Shown here one piece after another: positions 10,506-21,858 of a stretch of DNA of 64,000 bases. Numbering within the stretch: the stretch's first letter is position 1; each line of letters begins with the position of its first letter. A program made the translations under genes and the position numbers. The notes beneath the pieces are model-generated. The model worked only from the letters and a program-made list of their open reading frames with translations. It did no database searches and was not told where the DNA came from. The stretch spans positions 3,844,001 to 3,908,000 of the forward strand of contig OY969922.1 in NCBI GenBank assembly GCA_963704595.1, given 5' to 3'. The DNA is from Acuticoccus sp963704595 (GTDB taxonomy: Bacteria; Pseudomonadota; Alphaproteobacteria; Rhizobiales; Amorphaceae).

Positions 10506-10816
10506 CACTGGCCGGACTCGGGCGCGTCGTAGCCCTCCACGACGATCACGTCGCCGCTGCCGTACTGATGGCGGATTTCCGCGAGGGCGGCGTATTCGGG
10601 CGACTTCATGCAGTCGAGCGCGGCCTGGTAGGACGGGAACTCGATCACCACCGAACGCTGGCGCGCCGTTCCCTCGATGACCTCGTACTGCCCGCCGCGA
10701 ACGAGATACTTGCCGCCGAACGCCTTGATCGACGGCCCGTTCTTCGACGCATATTCGCTGACGTATTTTTCCGGATCGTGGACATCCATCCGCACGACCC
10801 AATACCCTTTTGCCAT
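10505..10816 (-). CDS. DUF1330 family protein
   Basis: A small 103-residue protein with the ferredoxin-like DUF1330 fold: it opens MAKGYWVVRMDVHDPEKY and contains KAFGGKYLVRGGQ, then SVVIEFPSYQAALDCMKSPEY and GSGDVIVVEG. Members are dimeric alpha/beta-barrel domain proteins without an established enzymatic role, so no function is assigned. It is squeezed between mutS and dapB with one-base overlaps on both sides (TAATG upstream, TGATG downstream), so its translation is probably coupled to both neighbours. Confidence 0.88.
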   Translation of the reverse strand: MAKGYWVVRMDVHDPEKYVSEYASKNGPSIKAFGGKYLVRGGQYEVIEGTARQRSVVIEFPSYQAALDCMKSPEYAALAEIRHQYGSGDVIVVEGYDAPESGQ

Positions 10817-13482
10817 TATTCGTCTCCCCCCTTGTCGCGCGCCCGTGCCGCCTTGAGGGCGTACAGAATTTCGAGCGCTTCCCTCGGGGATAGGGTGTCG
10901 GGCTCGGTCTCGTCCAGCATTTTTGACGCTTCTTCCGCAGCCGCCTTCTCCGGCGCGGGCGAGGCGGCGAACAGCGGCAGGTCCGCCGCGAGCGCCGCAC
11001 GGGCGGCGCCCCGGTCGCTCTCCTCCAGCCGTGCAAGAATGTCCCGCGCGCGGCGCACCACCGGCACCGGCAGCCCGGCGAGCCGCGCCACCTGCACACC
11101 ATAGGAGCGGTCCGCCGCCCCTTGCGTGACCTGGTGCAGGAACACGATGTCGCCGCGCCATTCCTTGACGCGCATGGTGGCGGTCTCGATCCGCGGGCGG
11201 CGGTCGGCGAGCGCGGTCAGCTCGTGATAGTGCGTCGCGAAGATGGTGCGGCAGCCGATCTCGTTGAGCCGCTCCAGCGCCGCCCATGCGATCGAGAGGC
11301 CGTCGAAGGTCGCAGTGCCGCGGCCGATCTCGTCGAGGATGACGAGCGCGCCCGGCCCCGCCTGGTTGAGGATCGCCGCGAGCTCGACCATCTCGACCAT
11401 GAAGGTGGAGCGGCCCGCGGCGAGATCGTCCGACGCGCCGATGCGGCTGAACAGGCGGTCGACGATGCCAACGGTGGCGCTCGCAGCGGGCACGAAGGCG
11501 CCGGCCTGCGCGAGGATCGCGATCAGCGCGTTCTGCCTCAGATAGGTCGACTTGCCGCCCATGTTGGGGCCGGTGAGGATGACGGCGCGGGCGGGCGTAT
11601 CCACCGTGTCGGGGCCGAGCGAACAGTCGTTCGGGACGAAGCGGGAGGCGTCGTCGAGCGCCGCCTCCACCACGGGGTGCCGGCCGCCCTTCACCACGAA
11701 GGCGTGGCTCTGCTCGATCCGCGGACGGGTCCACCGGCATGCAACGGCGGTCTCCGCCAAAGCCGCCGCGACGTCGGCCTCCGCCAGCGCATCGGCAACC
11801 GCCGCGAGCCAAGGGCGGGCGGTGACGATGGCGGCCACCAGCTCGGCGAACATTTCCGCCTCGCGTGTGGCGGCGGTCTCGTCGGCGGCGAGGATGCGGG
11901 TCTCGAGGTCGCGCAGCGCGTCGGTGGTGAAGCGCATGGCGTTGGCGAGGCTCTGGCGGTGCGCGTAGCCCGCCTCGCGCAGCCGGTCGCCATGGGCCGC
12001 CGGCGCCTCGATGAACCAACCCAGCACCGCATTGTGCTTGATCTTGAGCGACTTGACGCCGGTGGCGGCCTGATACTCGGCCTGCAGGCCCGCGATCACG
12101 CGGCGGCTCTCGTCGCGCAGCGTCCGCGCCTCGTCGAGCGCGGCGTCGACGCCTTGCGCGATGAAACCGTCCGGCGCGTTGGCGGCGGCGGCGCGGGGGT
12201 CGAGCAGCGCGGTCAGCCGGGCGCCGAGGTCGCCGGGGGTATCGGCCAGCGCGTCCGCCACGGCGGCGAGGATGGCGGGCCGTTCGGCAGGCAGCGCGGC
12301 ATGGGTCGCGGCGGCGGCATCCAGCGTGCGCGCGACGGCGAGTGCATCGCGCGGCTGGCCGCGGCCGGCGCCGAGGCGGCCGACGGCGCGCAGGAGATCG
12401 CCCGCGCCCTTGAGGGCACTGCGGACGGCGGAGCGGGCCGCCCCGTCCTCCACGAACACCTGCACGGCGTCGTGCCGCCCGGCGATGGTGGCGGCGACCG
12501 TCGAGGGGCTGGCGAGCCGCTCGGCGAGACGCTGGGCGCCGGCGCCTGTGACGGTGCGGTCGATGGCCTTCAGGAGCGTCGGCCCGCCTTCGCGCGCGGG
12601 GCGGGTGAGTTCGAGGCTGGCGCGGGTGGCGGCGTCGATCGCCATCACGGTCGCCGGGGCGTCCTTGCGGGGCGGATCGAGCGGCGGCGCGTTGGCGAGC
12701 TGCGTTTCGGCGAGGTAGTAGACCACCGCGAGCCCCGCGGCCGCCTCCTCCGCGCTGAACGCGCCGAACGCCGCGAGATCGGCGACGCCGAAGGCTTCCG
12801 CCAGCCGCTGCGGCGCCCCGCTCGCGCGCGGCACGCGGCCGGCGCGTGACGGTGACGCGAGTGGAGAGCTGCGGCAGGGCGAAGTTCTCGGGCGCCAGCA
12901 CCTCCACCGGGTCGAGCCGGGCGATTTCGGCCGCCAGCGTTTCGGGCGTGGCGGCAAGAAGCTGGAAACGGCCGGTGGCGACGTCGGCTGCGGCAAGGCC
13001 GATCCGCTCCGCGCCCGGCGCCAGCGCCACCAGCAGCGAGGCGCGGCCGGGCTCGAGAAGCTCGTCTTCGGTGATCGTCCCCGGCGTCACGATCCGCACC
13101 ACCGCGCGGTTCACGACCGACTTCGCGCCGCGCTTCTTCGCCTCCGCGGGTCCTCGGTCTGCTCGGCGATCACCACGCGGATATTCTGCGCGATCAGCCG
13201 CGACAGATATTCCTGCGCGGCGTGGACGGGGACGCCGGCCATCGGGATCGGCTTGCCGTTGTGGGTGCCGCGCGTGGTGCAGTGGATCTTCAGCGACTTC
13301 GCCGCGAGTTCGGCGTCGTCGAAGAACATCTCGTAGAAGTCGCCCATCCGGTAGAAGAGCAGCCCTTCCGGATTGGCGGCCTTGATGGCGAGATACTGCG
13401 CCATCATGGGTGTCGCGGTCGCGCTCGATGCGATGCCCTCGACCGGCGCGTCGGTCTCGTCCTCAACGATCGCGATGTCCAC
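10816..13482 (-). CDS. mutS: DNA mismatch repair protein MutS (two apparent frameshifts)
   Basis: MutS recognises mismatches and starts repair with MutL. The N-terminal domain has the mismatch-reading motif GDFYEMF. The C-terminal ATPase has Walker A GPNMGGKST, Walker B ALVILDEIGRGTATFDG and FATHYHELTAL. The tail (SPREALEILYALK) is the usual dimerisation helix-turn-helix. About 889 codons, normal. The frame changes near 13140 (EQTEDP to AEAKKRGAKS; one G seems missing in CCGCGG) and near 12840. The GTG start at 13482 has GGGAGAG just upstream. mutS is normally elsewhere than beside dapB, so this pairing is a local feature. Confidence 0.92.
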
Positions 13483-13828
13483 CCGTCTCTCCCAGCCAAG
13501 CCGGGCGAAGCCTCTCAGAACCCCTGCGGTCAGCGCAACAGCGCCGGCCGATCCTCCACAGCTCGTCCCGGGAAAACTGCGGGCCGGCCTCGATCATTCC
13601 GCCCGATGCCACCGCCACAACGATCGGGTGAAGCGCAGCGCCGCGCCGAACGCGAACGCGCGTCCGGTTGAGACAGAATTGTCGACCCAAGCGGTCGGTA
13701 TTTCAGGCGCCAGAGCGGCCGGTTGGGGAAGGAAGGAAACAGACCGACGGGGCGAGCTTGATGTGGACGCGACGGCGGCGAACAGCGTAACCAGTTGAAG
13801 AACGACAAAAGCTCTTTGGAGGACCGCC
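13483..13828. other. Intergenic region between divergent mutS and maeB
   Basis: This 346-bp stretch separates two divergently transcribed genes and must contain both promoters. The short open frames inside lack family motifs and convincing ribosome-binding sites. The only clear signal is a strong Shine-Dalgarno (GGAGGA, about 13815-13822) before the GTG start of maeB. No convincing -35/-10 pair or hairpin was found by eye. Confidence 0.5.
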
Positions 13829-16106
<2,278 letters not shown>

Positions 16107-16149
16107 ACCCGCGGCCTTTCCGGCCGCCACCCATCCGGCGGGAGCGACG

Positions 16150-17107
16150 ATGACTGAGGCGGCCATCAACACCTCGGTCATCGTCTGCACGCTCGACCGG
16201 CTGGATCTCCTGCGCCAGTGCCTCGCCTCGCTGGCGGCGCAGACCGGCGCCCCGCCGTTCGAGGTGGTGGTGGTCGACAACGCGCTCACCGAGGCCGGCG
16301 ACCCGCGCGTCGCCGAGGAGGTCGCCCGCGCCAACGCCGCACGGCCCGGCACCTTCGTCTACCGCCACAGCGTCGGCCCCAACCTCTCCACCGCGCGCAA
16401 CGCGGGGCTGGAGGCGAGCCGCGGCCTCAACATCGCCTTCGTCGACGACGATCTGGTGCTGCCGCCCGAATGGCTCGCCACCATCGTCTCCGTCCTGCAG
16501 CAGACCGGCGCGGACGGGGTGCTGGGGCTCGTCCGGCCCGCGCTTCCTGCCGGGCGCCGATCCCGCCGGGCTGGAGCGGCACTTCACCCGCGATCTGCCG
16601 CTGCCGGAGGGGGCGCCGGTCGGCCGCAACCGGCACGGCTTCATCGACGGGGTGCGGACCTGCAACGTGATCGTGCGGCGCTCGCGCAGCTTCGCGCAGG
16701 GCAACGGCATCGCGTTCGACCCCGCCTTCGGCCGCAGCGGCGGCGAGGACCAGGACGTGTTCATCCTGTTCGCCAAGGCGCGGCCGGGCTTCCGCCTCGC
16801 CTACTCCGCAGCCGCCGAAGCCGAGGAGCTGATCCCGCCCGAGCGGCAGGGGCCGCGCTATCTCAAGATGCGCGCGTTCCGCAACAGCCAGGTCTTCGTC
16901 CGCGTCCTCACCAAGCACACGGCGAACCCGCGCCTCGCCGGGCTGATGCAGCGCCTTATCGGCACGGTGCAGTGGACTCTTGCGCGGGGACGGCGGCTCC
17001 TCGCGCGGCCGAAGGGGCTGGCGCTGATGGAGGCGGAGATCGCCGAAGCGACGGCGGCGGGCAAGGTCTTCTGGCGCCGGCCGGACCTTCCCGGCCCATA
17101 CCAGTAG
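16150..17107 (+). CDS. Family 2 glycosyltransferase (one apparent frameshift)
   Basis: A GT-A-fold sugar transferase of about 319 residues. It begins with the family-2 pattern TSVIVCTLDRLDLLRQCL, followed by FEVVVVDNA and NAGLEASRGLNIAFVDDDLVLP, whose Asp-rich motif binds the nucleotide sugar through a metal. No membrane helix is obvious, so it is probably cytosolic or peripheral. The frame moves at about 16534: removing one C gives GLVGPRFLPGADPAG, which continues to the stop. GGCGGGAGC precedes the ATG. The acceptor and donor cannot be told from sequence. A role in surface polysaccharide or glycolipid synthesis is possible, but it stands alone between maeB and trmB. Confidence 0.8.
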
Positions 17108-17117
17108 CCGCGCGGCG

Positions 17118-18230
17118 CTAGAGCCGGCGGAGCGTCAGGTAACGCGGGGTCCGCCCCTCGCGGAACGCCTTCGCCTCGTAGCGGGTGCCCGGCCAGTGCG
17201 GCCATGGCTCGCCGCTGTCCCGCTCGAGCACGAAGGCAGGGCTCGCCTCCACGTGCGCCCGCGTCCAGCGGACATAGTGGTCGATGTCCGACGCGAAGCG
17301 GACCTCGCCGCCCGGCGCCACCGTGCGGGCAAGGCGGACCAGCCCGTCGGTCGAGATGAACCGCCGCTTCCAGTGCCGCTGCTTGTGCCACGGGTCGGGG
17401 TAGAGGACGTCGACGCGCCGGACCGATGCCTCCGGCAGCCACTCCAGTACCCGCCGCGCATCGCCCTGATAGAAGCGCACGTTGGCGAGCGATGCCTCGC
17501 GCGCGGCCCGCATTGCGCGGAACAGCCCGGTCTCGAACGGCTCGATGCCGATCAGCCCGTCCTGCGGCGCACGGAGCGCATGGTCGATGAAATGCTCGCC
17601 GCCGCCGAAGCCGACCTCCACCGTGAGCCCCTCCGCGCCCGGAAACAGCGCCTCGCGGTCGAACGGGACGGCAAGGTCGAGGAGGAGCGGATCGTCAGGC
17701 GCGACGGTGCCGCCGCCCTGCCCCTTGCGGCGGCCGTAGAGGGCGTCGACAGGGGCCTTGGTCGCCATCGCGGGCACGAGGGGCTTGCGGAAATAGACGC
17801 GCTCGGTGCCGTCCTCGACGCGCCTGTCGGCCTCGTCGAAGCCGAGCCTCGGATAGAGGACGAGGTTTTCGGCCATCTTGATGTTGGTGCGGAGCGCGAG
17901 GTGGGTGCAGCCGGCGGCCTTCGCCCGCGCCTCCACCGCCTCGATCAGCCTGGGGCCGATGCCGCGCCGCTGGCGCTCCGGCGCGACCGCGAGGACGCTG
18001 AGCCATGCCTCGGGCACCGTCGGGCGGAAGGCGGCGTAGCCACAGACGGCGCCCGCCTCGTCCACCGCAACCAGCGCGCCGCCGGCGGCGATATAGGGCG
18101 AGTAGTCCTCGTCCATCACCCAGGAGCGGCGGCCCATCGGCACGACGTATCGCTCGAACGCGGCCTCCGCGATCGCGGAAAGGGCCGCGGCGTCATCCGC
18201 CACGGCCCTTCTTATCGTTATCGGTTTCAT
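17118..18230 (-). CDS. trmB: GNAT acetyltransferase fused to tRNA (guanine-N7)-methyltransferase TrmB
   Basis: One uninterrupted frame encodes 370 residues. Residues 1-150 are a GNAT domain with the acetyl-CoA loop VAPERQRRGIGPRL and the C-terminal YPRLGFDEADRR. Residues about 153-370 are TrmB, which makes m7G46 in tRNA: LTVEVGFGGGEHFI binds SAM, and VDVLYPDPWHKQRHWKRRF is the TrmB signature. The methyltransferase begins at ATKAPVDALYGRRKG, the normal N-terminus of stand-alone alphaproteobacterial TrmB, and its position after metK is the usual one. The GNAT extension is unusual. Because this sequence carries many indels, the fusion might result from a lost stop between two overlapping genes. 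Confidence 0.85.
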   Translation of the reverse strand: MKPITIRRAVADDAAALSAIAEAAFERYVVPMGRRSWVMDEDYSPYIAAGGALVAVDEAGAVCGYAAFRPTVPEAWLSVLAVAPERQRRGIGPRLIEAVEARAKAAGCTHLALRTNIKMAENLVLYPRLGFDEADRRVEDGTERVYFRKPLVPAMATKAPVDALYGRRKGQGGGTVAPDDPLLLDLAVPFDREALFPGAEGLTVEVGFGGGEHFIDHALRAPQDGLIGIEPFETGLFRAMRAAREASLANVRFYQGDARRVLEWLPEASVRRVDVLYPDPWHKQRHWKRRFISTDGLVRLARTVAPGGEVRFASDIDHYVRWTRAHVEASPAFVLERDSGEPWPHWPGTRYEAKAFREGRTPRYLTLRRL

Positions 18231-18256
18231 GGCTCACGCCAGAGGTCCGTCCGCGG

Positions 18257-19426
18257 TCAGAGCTCGCGTGCGAGGGCGTCGGCGAGGTCGGTCCGCTCCC
18301 ACGAGAAGCCGCCGTCGGCTTCCGGCTCGCGGCCGAAGTGGCCGTAGGCGGAGGTGCGGGCGTAGATCGGGCGGTTGAGCTGTAGCGCCTCGCGGATGCC
18401 GCGCGGCGACAGGTCGATCACCCGCGCGATCGCGGTCTCGATCGCGTCGTCCGGCGCCTTCCCGGTGCCGTGGGTGTCGATGTAGATCGACAGCGGCTTC
18501 GACACGCCGATGGCATAGGCGAGCTGCAGCGTGCAGCGGTCGGCGAGGCCTGCGGCGACCACGTTCTTCGCCACGTAGCGCGCGGCGTAGGCGGCCGAGC
18601 GGTCCACCTTGGTGGGGTCCTTGCCGGAGAATGCGCCGCCGCCGTGGGGCGCTGCACCGCCGTAGGTGTCGACGATGATCTTGCGGCCGGTGAGGCCTGC
18701 GTCGCCGTCAGGCCCGCCGATCACGAACTTGCCGGTCGGGTTCACGTACCAGACGGTTTCGGGTGTGATCCATTCCGCCGGCAGCGTCTCGCGGATGTAG
18801 GGCTCGACCACGGCGCGCACGTCGTCGGAGGTCATGCTCTCGTCGGTGTGCTGGGTCGACAGCACGACGGAGGTGCAGGCGACGGGCATCCCGTTCTCGT
18901 AGCGCAGCGTCACCTGGCTCTTGGCGTCCGGCCCGAGCTTGGGCTCCGCGCCCGACTTGCGCACTTCGGCGAGGCGCTTGAGGATCGCGTGGCTGAAGTG
19001 GATGGGCGCCGGCATCAGCGCGTCGGTCTCGCGGCAGGCGTAGCCGAACATGATGCCCTGGTCGCCGGCGCCCTCGTCCTTGTTGCCCGCGGCGTCGACG
19101 CCCTGCGCGATGTGGGCGGACTGGGCGTGGAGGTGAACCTCGACGTGCGCGTCCTTCCAGTGGAAGCCGTCCTGCTCGTAGCCGATGTCGCGGATCGCGT
19201 TGCGCGCCAGCTCCTCGACGCGGTTCGCATCGATCGAAGCGGGGCCGCGGGTCTCACCCGCGATCACGACGCGGTTGGTGGTCGCCAGCGTTTCGCAGGC
19301 GACACGCGCCTCCGGCATCTCGGCAAGAAAAGCGTCGACCACCTCGTCGGAAATGCGGTCGCAGACTTTGTCGGGATGACCTTCGGAAACCGATTCACTT
19401 GAGAAGAGGTAGGACTGTCGAGCCAA
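18257..19426 (-). CDS. metK: S-adenosylmethionine synthase MetK
   Basis: MetK makes SAM from methionine and ATP. The protein is about 389 residues and starts with the near-invariant ARQSYLFSSESVSEGHPDK; it holds GAGDQGIMFGYA, GGPDGDAGLTGRKIIVDTYG and GGGAFSGKDPTKVDRSAAY, which cover the ATP, metal and methionine sites. The start codon appears to be TTG at 19426, with GAAAGA 8 bases upstream; an ATG five bases earlier is out of frame. SAM made here feeds TrmB, MiaB and the methyltransferase at 31.9 kb. No SAM riboswitch was recognised upstream. Confidence 0.95.
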   Translation of the reverse strand: MARQSYLFSSESVSEGHPDKVCDRISDEVVDAFLAEMPEARVACETLATTNRVVIAGETRGPASIDANRVEELARNAIRDIGYEQDGFHWKDAHVEVHLHAQSAHIAQGVDAAGNKDEGAGDQGIMFGYACRETDALMPAPIHFSHAILKRLAEVRKSGAEPKLGPDAKSQVTLRYENGMPVACTSVVLSTQHTDESMTSDDVRAVVEPYIRETLPAEWITPETVWYVNPTGKFVIGGPDGDAGLTGRKIIVDTYGGAAPHGGGAFSGKDPTKVDRSAAYAARYVAKNVVAAGLADRCTLQLAYAIGVSKPLSIYIDTHGTGKAPDDAIETAIARVIDLSPRGIREALQLNRPIYARTSAYGHFGREPEADGGFSWERTDLADALAREL

Positions 19427-19645
19427 GGCATTGTTCTTTCGTAGTCGGCGCGCTGCCCGGATGACAGCACGACCGATCAGGTCATTGTGGACGTACGCGA
19501 AATGCCTCTACGACATCGCGCGCCGCAGTTTTCAATCATCTGGATGAGGTTCGGTCAACTGACGCAGACGGCAGATGCGCTCTGTCTGGCGGCCGCGGGC
19601 GCGGCAACGGCGCAACCTCAGGGGCCACTCGGGCGGGGCGGCCGG

Positions 19646-20068
19646 TCAGCGCCGCGCGTCGGCCAGCGTCTCGACGAGGTCGATCACCCGGCGGCGGACG
19701 CGGGGGTCGCGGATCCGGCTGAACGCCCTGGCAAGTTCGAGCCCCTCGCCCGTGGTTTCGCCGGGCACGGAAAAGCTGTCGCCGCTGTCGGCGAAGCCTG
19801 CATGCTCGCGGTGATCGACACGGTTGAGGTCGATCGGCGAGGCGTCCTCGAAGAAGAAGGAGACCGGCGCTTCCAGGATCTCGGAAATCTCCTGCAGGCG
19901 GCTCGCGCCGATCCGGTTGGTGCCCTTCTCGTACTTCTGGACCTGCTGGAAAGTGACCCCGAGGCTTTCGCCGAGCTTTTCCTGAGTCATGCCCATCATG
20001 GTGCGCCGCAGCTTCAGGCGGCTGCCCACGTGGATGTCGATCGGATTCGGTTGTTTACGGCCAGCCAT
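19646..20068 (-). CDS. XRE-family helix-turn-helix regulator
   Basis: A 140-residue regulator. Residues about 10-65 are an XRE helix-turn-helix (HVGSRLKLRRTMMGMTQ, then FQQVQKYEKGTNRIGASRL). The C-terminal part (RVRRRVIDLVETLAD) is typical of the conserved alphaproteobacterial regulator encoded between lnt and metK. ATG at 20068 is chosen over a TTG at 20092 because family members start close to MAGRKQPNP. The targets cannot be read from the sequence. A 14-bp palindrome at 20184-20197 upstream is a candidate autoregulatory site. Confidence 0.88.
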   Translation of the reverse strand: MAGRKQPNPIDIHVGSRLKLRRTMMGMTQEKLGESLGVTFQQVQKYEKGTNRIGASRLQEISEILEAPVSFFFEDASPIDLNRVDHREHAGFADSGDSFSVPGETTGEGLELARAFSRIRDPRVRRRVIDLVETLADARR

Positions 20069-20183
20069 CGGCTCACACTGTGTCGTTGACAAATCTCGCT
20101 ACCTTTCAAACCGCAGAAGCTTGAGGAGAACCTCTGCAACTGCATACATCGATGCGAGACCTAACGGCTGTTACCACAAAAAG

Positions 20184-20197
20184 TTGCGTCTACGCAA
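20184..20197. promoter_or_regulatory. 14-bp palindrome upstream of the xre gene
   Basis: TTGCGT-CT-ACGCAA is a perfect 6+6 inverted repeat in an unusually AT-rich patch of the lnt-xre gap, about 115 bp before the xre ATG. The short stem and absent loop argue against a terminator; an operator for a dimeric regulator, perhaps the XRE protein itself, fits better. This is inference. Confidence 0.4.
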
Positions 20198-20220
20198 TTT
20201 AAAAGGCTCATATACACGTT

Positions 20221-21858
20221 TTAAGGATAATCCGCACGCTGGCGGCGTGTCCTTGCAACCTCAGTCACGCGAACCACACCTAGGATCGCACTCCCTGCAA
20301 TCAAAATTACAAATAGTAGAAGATCTGACAAGTCTTCATAATCGGCGGGATGAGTTGCCGGCAGACGCGCGGTGAGGGTGCCGGTTGCGTTCAGGCGCAA
20401 GTAATCGACGATGCGTCCCTCCGCGTCGATGAATGCGCTGATTCCGTTGTTGGCGGCCCGCACAACGGGCAATCCGCGCTCGATCGCCCGCAACTGTGCA
20501 TGGCGCAGGTGCTGGCGCGGCCCCGGCGTGTTGCCGAACCATGCATCGTTGGTGACGTTGACGATCCAGCGCACCGGCGGCTCGCTGGCGCCGTGGGAGA
20601 AGATCACCTCGTAGCAGATCAGCGGCTGGAACGGCGGAACGCCGTCCGCCGCCAGCGTGACCGGCCCGTCGCCGGACGCGAACTCGCCGCCGTTGGCCGC
20701 GAGCCCGGAGAGGCCGAGCCGCGCCATAAGCGACGAGAATGGCAGATATTCCCCGAACGGAACGAGGCGCGCCTTGTCGTAGCGGGCGACGAGCCGCCCT
20801 TCCGGCGAGAGCACGAACATCGTGTTGTAGTAGCGAACGGATCCGTCCGGCTGCCCCTCCATCTCGATCGCGCCCGTGATGAGGCGTGTGTCCGGCCCCA
20901 GCGCTCCGGCGAGCTGCGCCTGCGGCTCGCTCGGCGCGCGCCACAGGAACGGGATCGCCGTTTCGGGCCACACCACCACGGCGGGGCGCGGCGCGTCGCC
21001 TCCGTCCGCCGCGGGAGGGCCGGGCTCCGATGTGAGAGTGATGAGGCGCTGCCAGATGTCGGCCCTTTGCTCCTCGGCCCACTTGTCGCCCTGCGGCACG
21101 GAGGGCTGGACGATCCGGATCAGCGGGGCGTCCGCCGCCGTCTCGGGTGCCGTCCAGAGCCGGTAGCCGCCATAGGTCGCCATCGCGGCGAGGATCAGCC
21201 CGGTCGGCACCGCGAGCCAGCGGCTGTTGCGCTCCACCAGCACCACGGGGAGCGCGCCGATCAGCACTGCGGGAATCGCGAGGCCGTTGACGCCGACCGC
21301 CGCCGCGGACTGGGCGAGCAGGATCGTCTGCGTGAGCCCGATGCCCGCCGCGTTCCAGGGAAAGCCGGTGAACACGACGCTGCGCAGCAGCTCGGTCGCC
21401 GCCACCGAGAGCGCCAGCGCGAACGCGCGCCACGCATACGTGCGCGGGGCAAGACCGACGAGGAGCGCGGCGAGGCCGCTGAATGGGGCGAGGAGAAGCG
21501 GCAGGCCGACCACCGCGAACGGCATCAGCCAGCCGTAGGCTTCCGCGTCGACGAGGAAGGCGGCACCGATCCACCACAGGCCCATGAGGTGGAAGCCGAA
21601 ACCGAACGCGAAGCCTGTGAGGAAGCGCTCCAGCCCCCTGCGGCGCACCCGCGTCTCGCCGGCGTCGAGCAGGACGAGGAGCGCGCTGTAGGCCGCCAGG
21701 GCGGGGAGCAGGTCGTAGGGTGGGAAGGCGAGCGCTAGGCCGACGCCGCTGACGGCGGCCAGCGCGAGGCGGATCGCCCGCCGTCCCGCCAGCCGCTCAG
21801 CGATGCGCTCAAGTCTCGCGCTGATCGTCCGTGGTGTTTCCGCCTGCTTCGCCGCCAT
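20221..21858 (-). CDS. lnt: Apolipoprotein N-acyltransferase Lnt
   Basis: Lnt adds the third acyl chain to the N-terminal cysteine of lipoproteins in the inner membrane. The 545 residues comprise about six membrane helices (residues 30-235) and a nitrilase-type periplasmic domain. The expected catalytic triad is in place: E299 in VWPETAIPF, K362 in YDKARLVPFGEY and C415 in ICYEVIF. A last hydrophobic helix follows (LLLFVILIAGSAIL). Its start lies inside the end of the corC gene (50-bp overlap), in the conserved operon order ybeY-corC-lnt. Confidence 0.95.
   Translation of the reverse strand: MAAKQAETPRTISARLERIAERLAGRRAIRLALAAVSGVGLALAFPPYDLLPALAAYSALLVLLDAGETRVRRRGLERFLTGFAFGFGFHLMGLWWIGAAFLVDAEAYGWLMPFAVVGLPLLLAPFSGLAALLVGLAPRTYAWRAFALALSVAATELLRSVVFTGFPWNAAGIGLTQTILLAQSAAAVGVNGLAIPAVLIGALPVVLVERNSRWLAVPTGLILAAMATYGGYRLWTAPETAADAPLIRIVQPSVPQGDKWAEEQRADIWQRLITLTSEPGPPAADGGDAPRPAVVVWPETAIPFLWRAPSEPQAQLAGALGPDTRLITGAIEMEGQPDGSVRYYNTMFVLSPEGRLVARYDKARLVPFGEYLPFSSLMARLGLSGLAANGGEFASGDGPVTLAADGVPPFQPLICYEVIFSHGASEPPVRWIVNVTNDAWFGNTPGPRQHLRHAQLRAIERGLPVVRAANNGISAFIDAEGRIVDYLRLNATGTLTARLPATHPADYEDLSDLLLFVILIAGSAILGVVRVTEVARTRRQRADYP

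Noticed and set aside
13530..13808. A 92-codon minus-strand frame in the mutS-maeB gap
   Set aside because: No family motif, no convincing ribosome-binding site and Arg/Ser/Pro-rich composition typical of non-coding G+C-rich DNA.
19530..19558. TTGACC-17-TTGAAA as a metK promoter (minus strand)
   Set aside because: The -10 match is poor and such pairs arise by chance; kept out of the feature list.
19427..19645. SAM-responsive riboswitch before metK
   Set aside because: No arrangement matching SAM-II or SAM/SAH aptamers was found by eye; a covariance-model search would be needed to decide.
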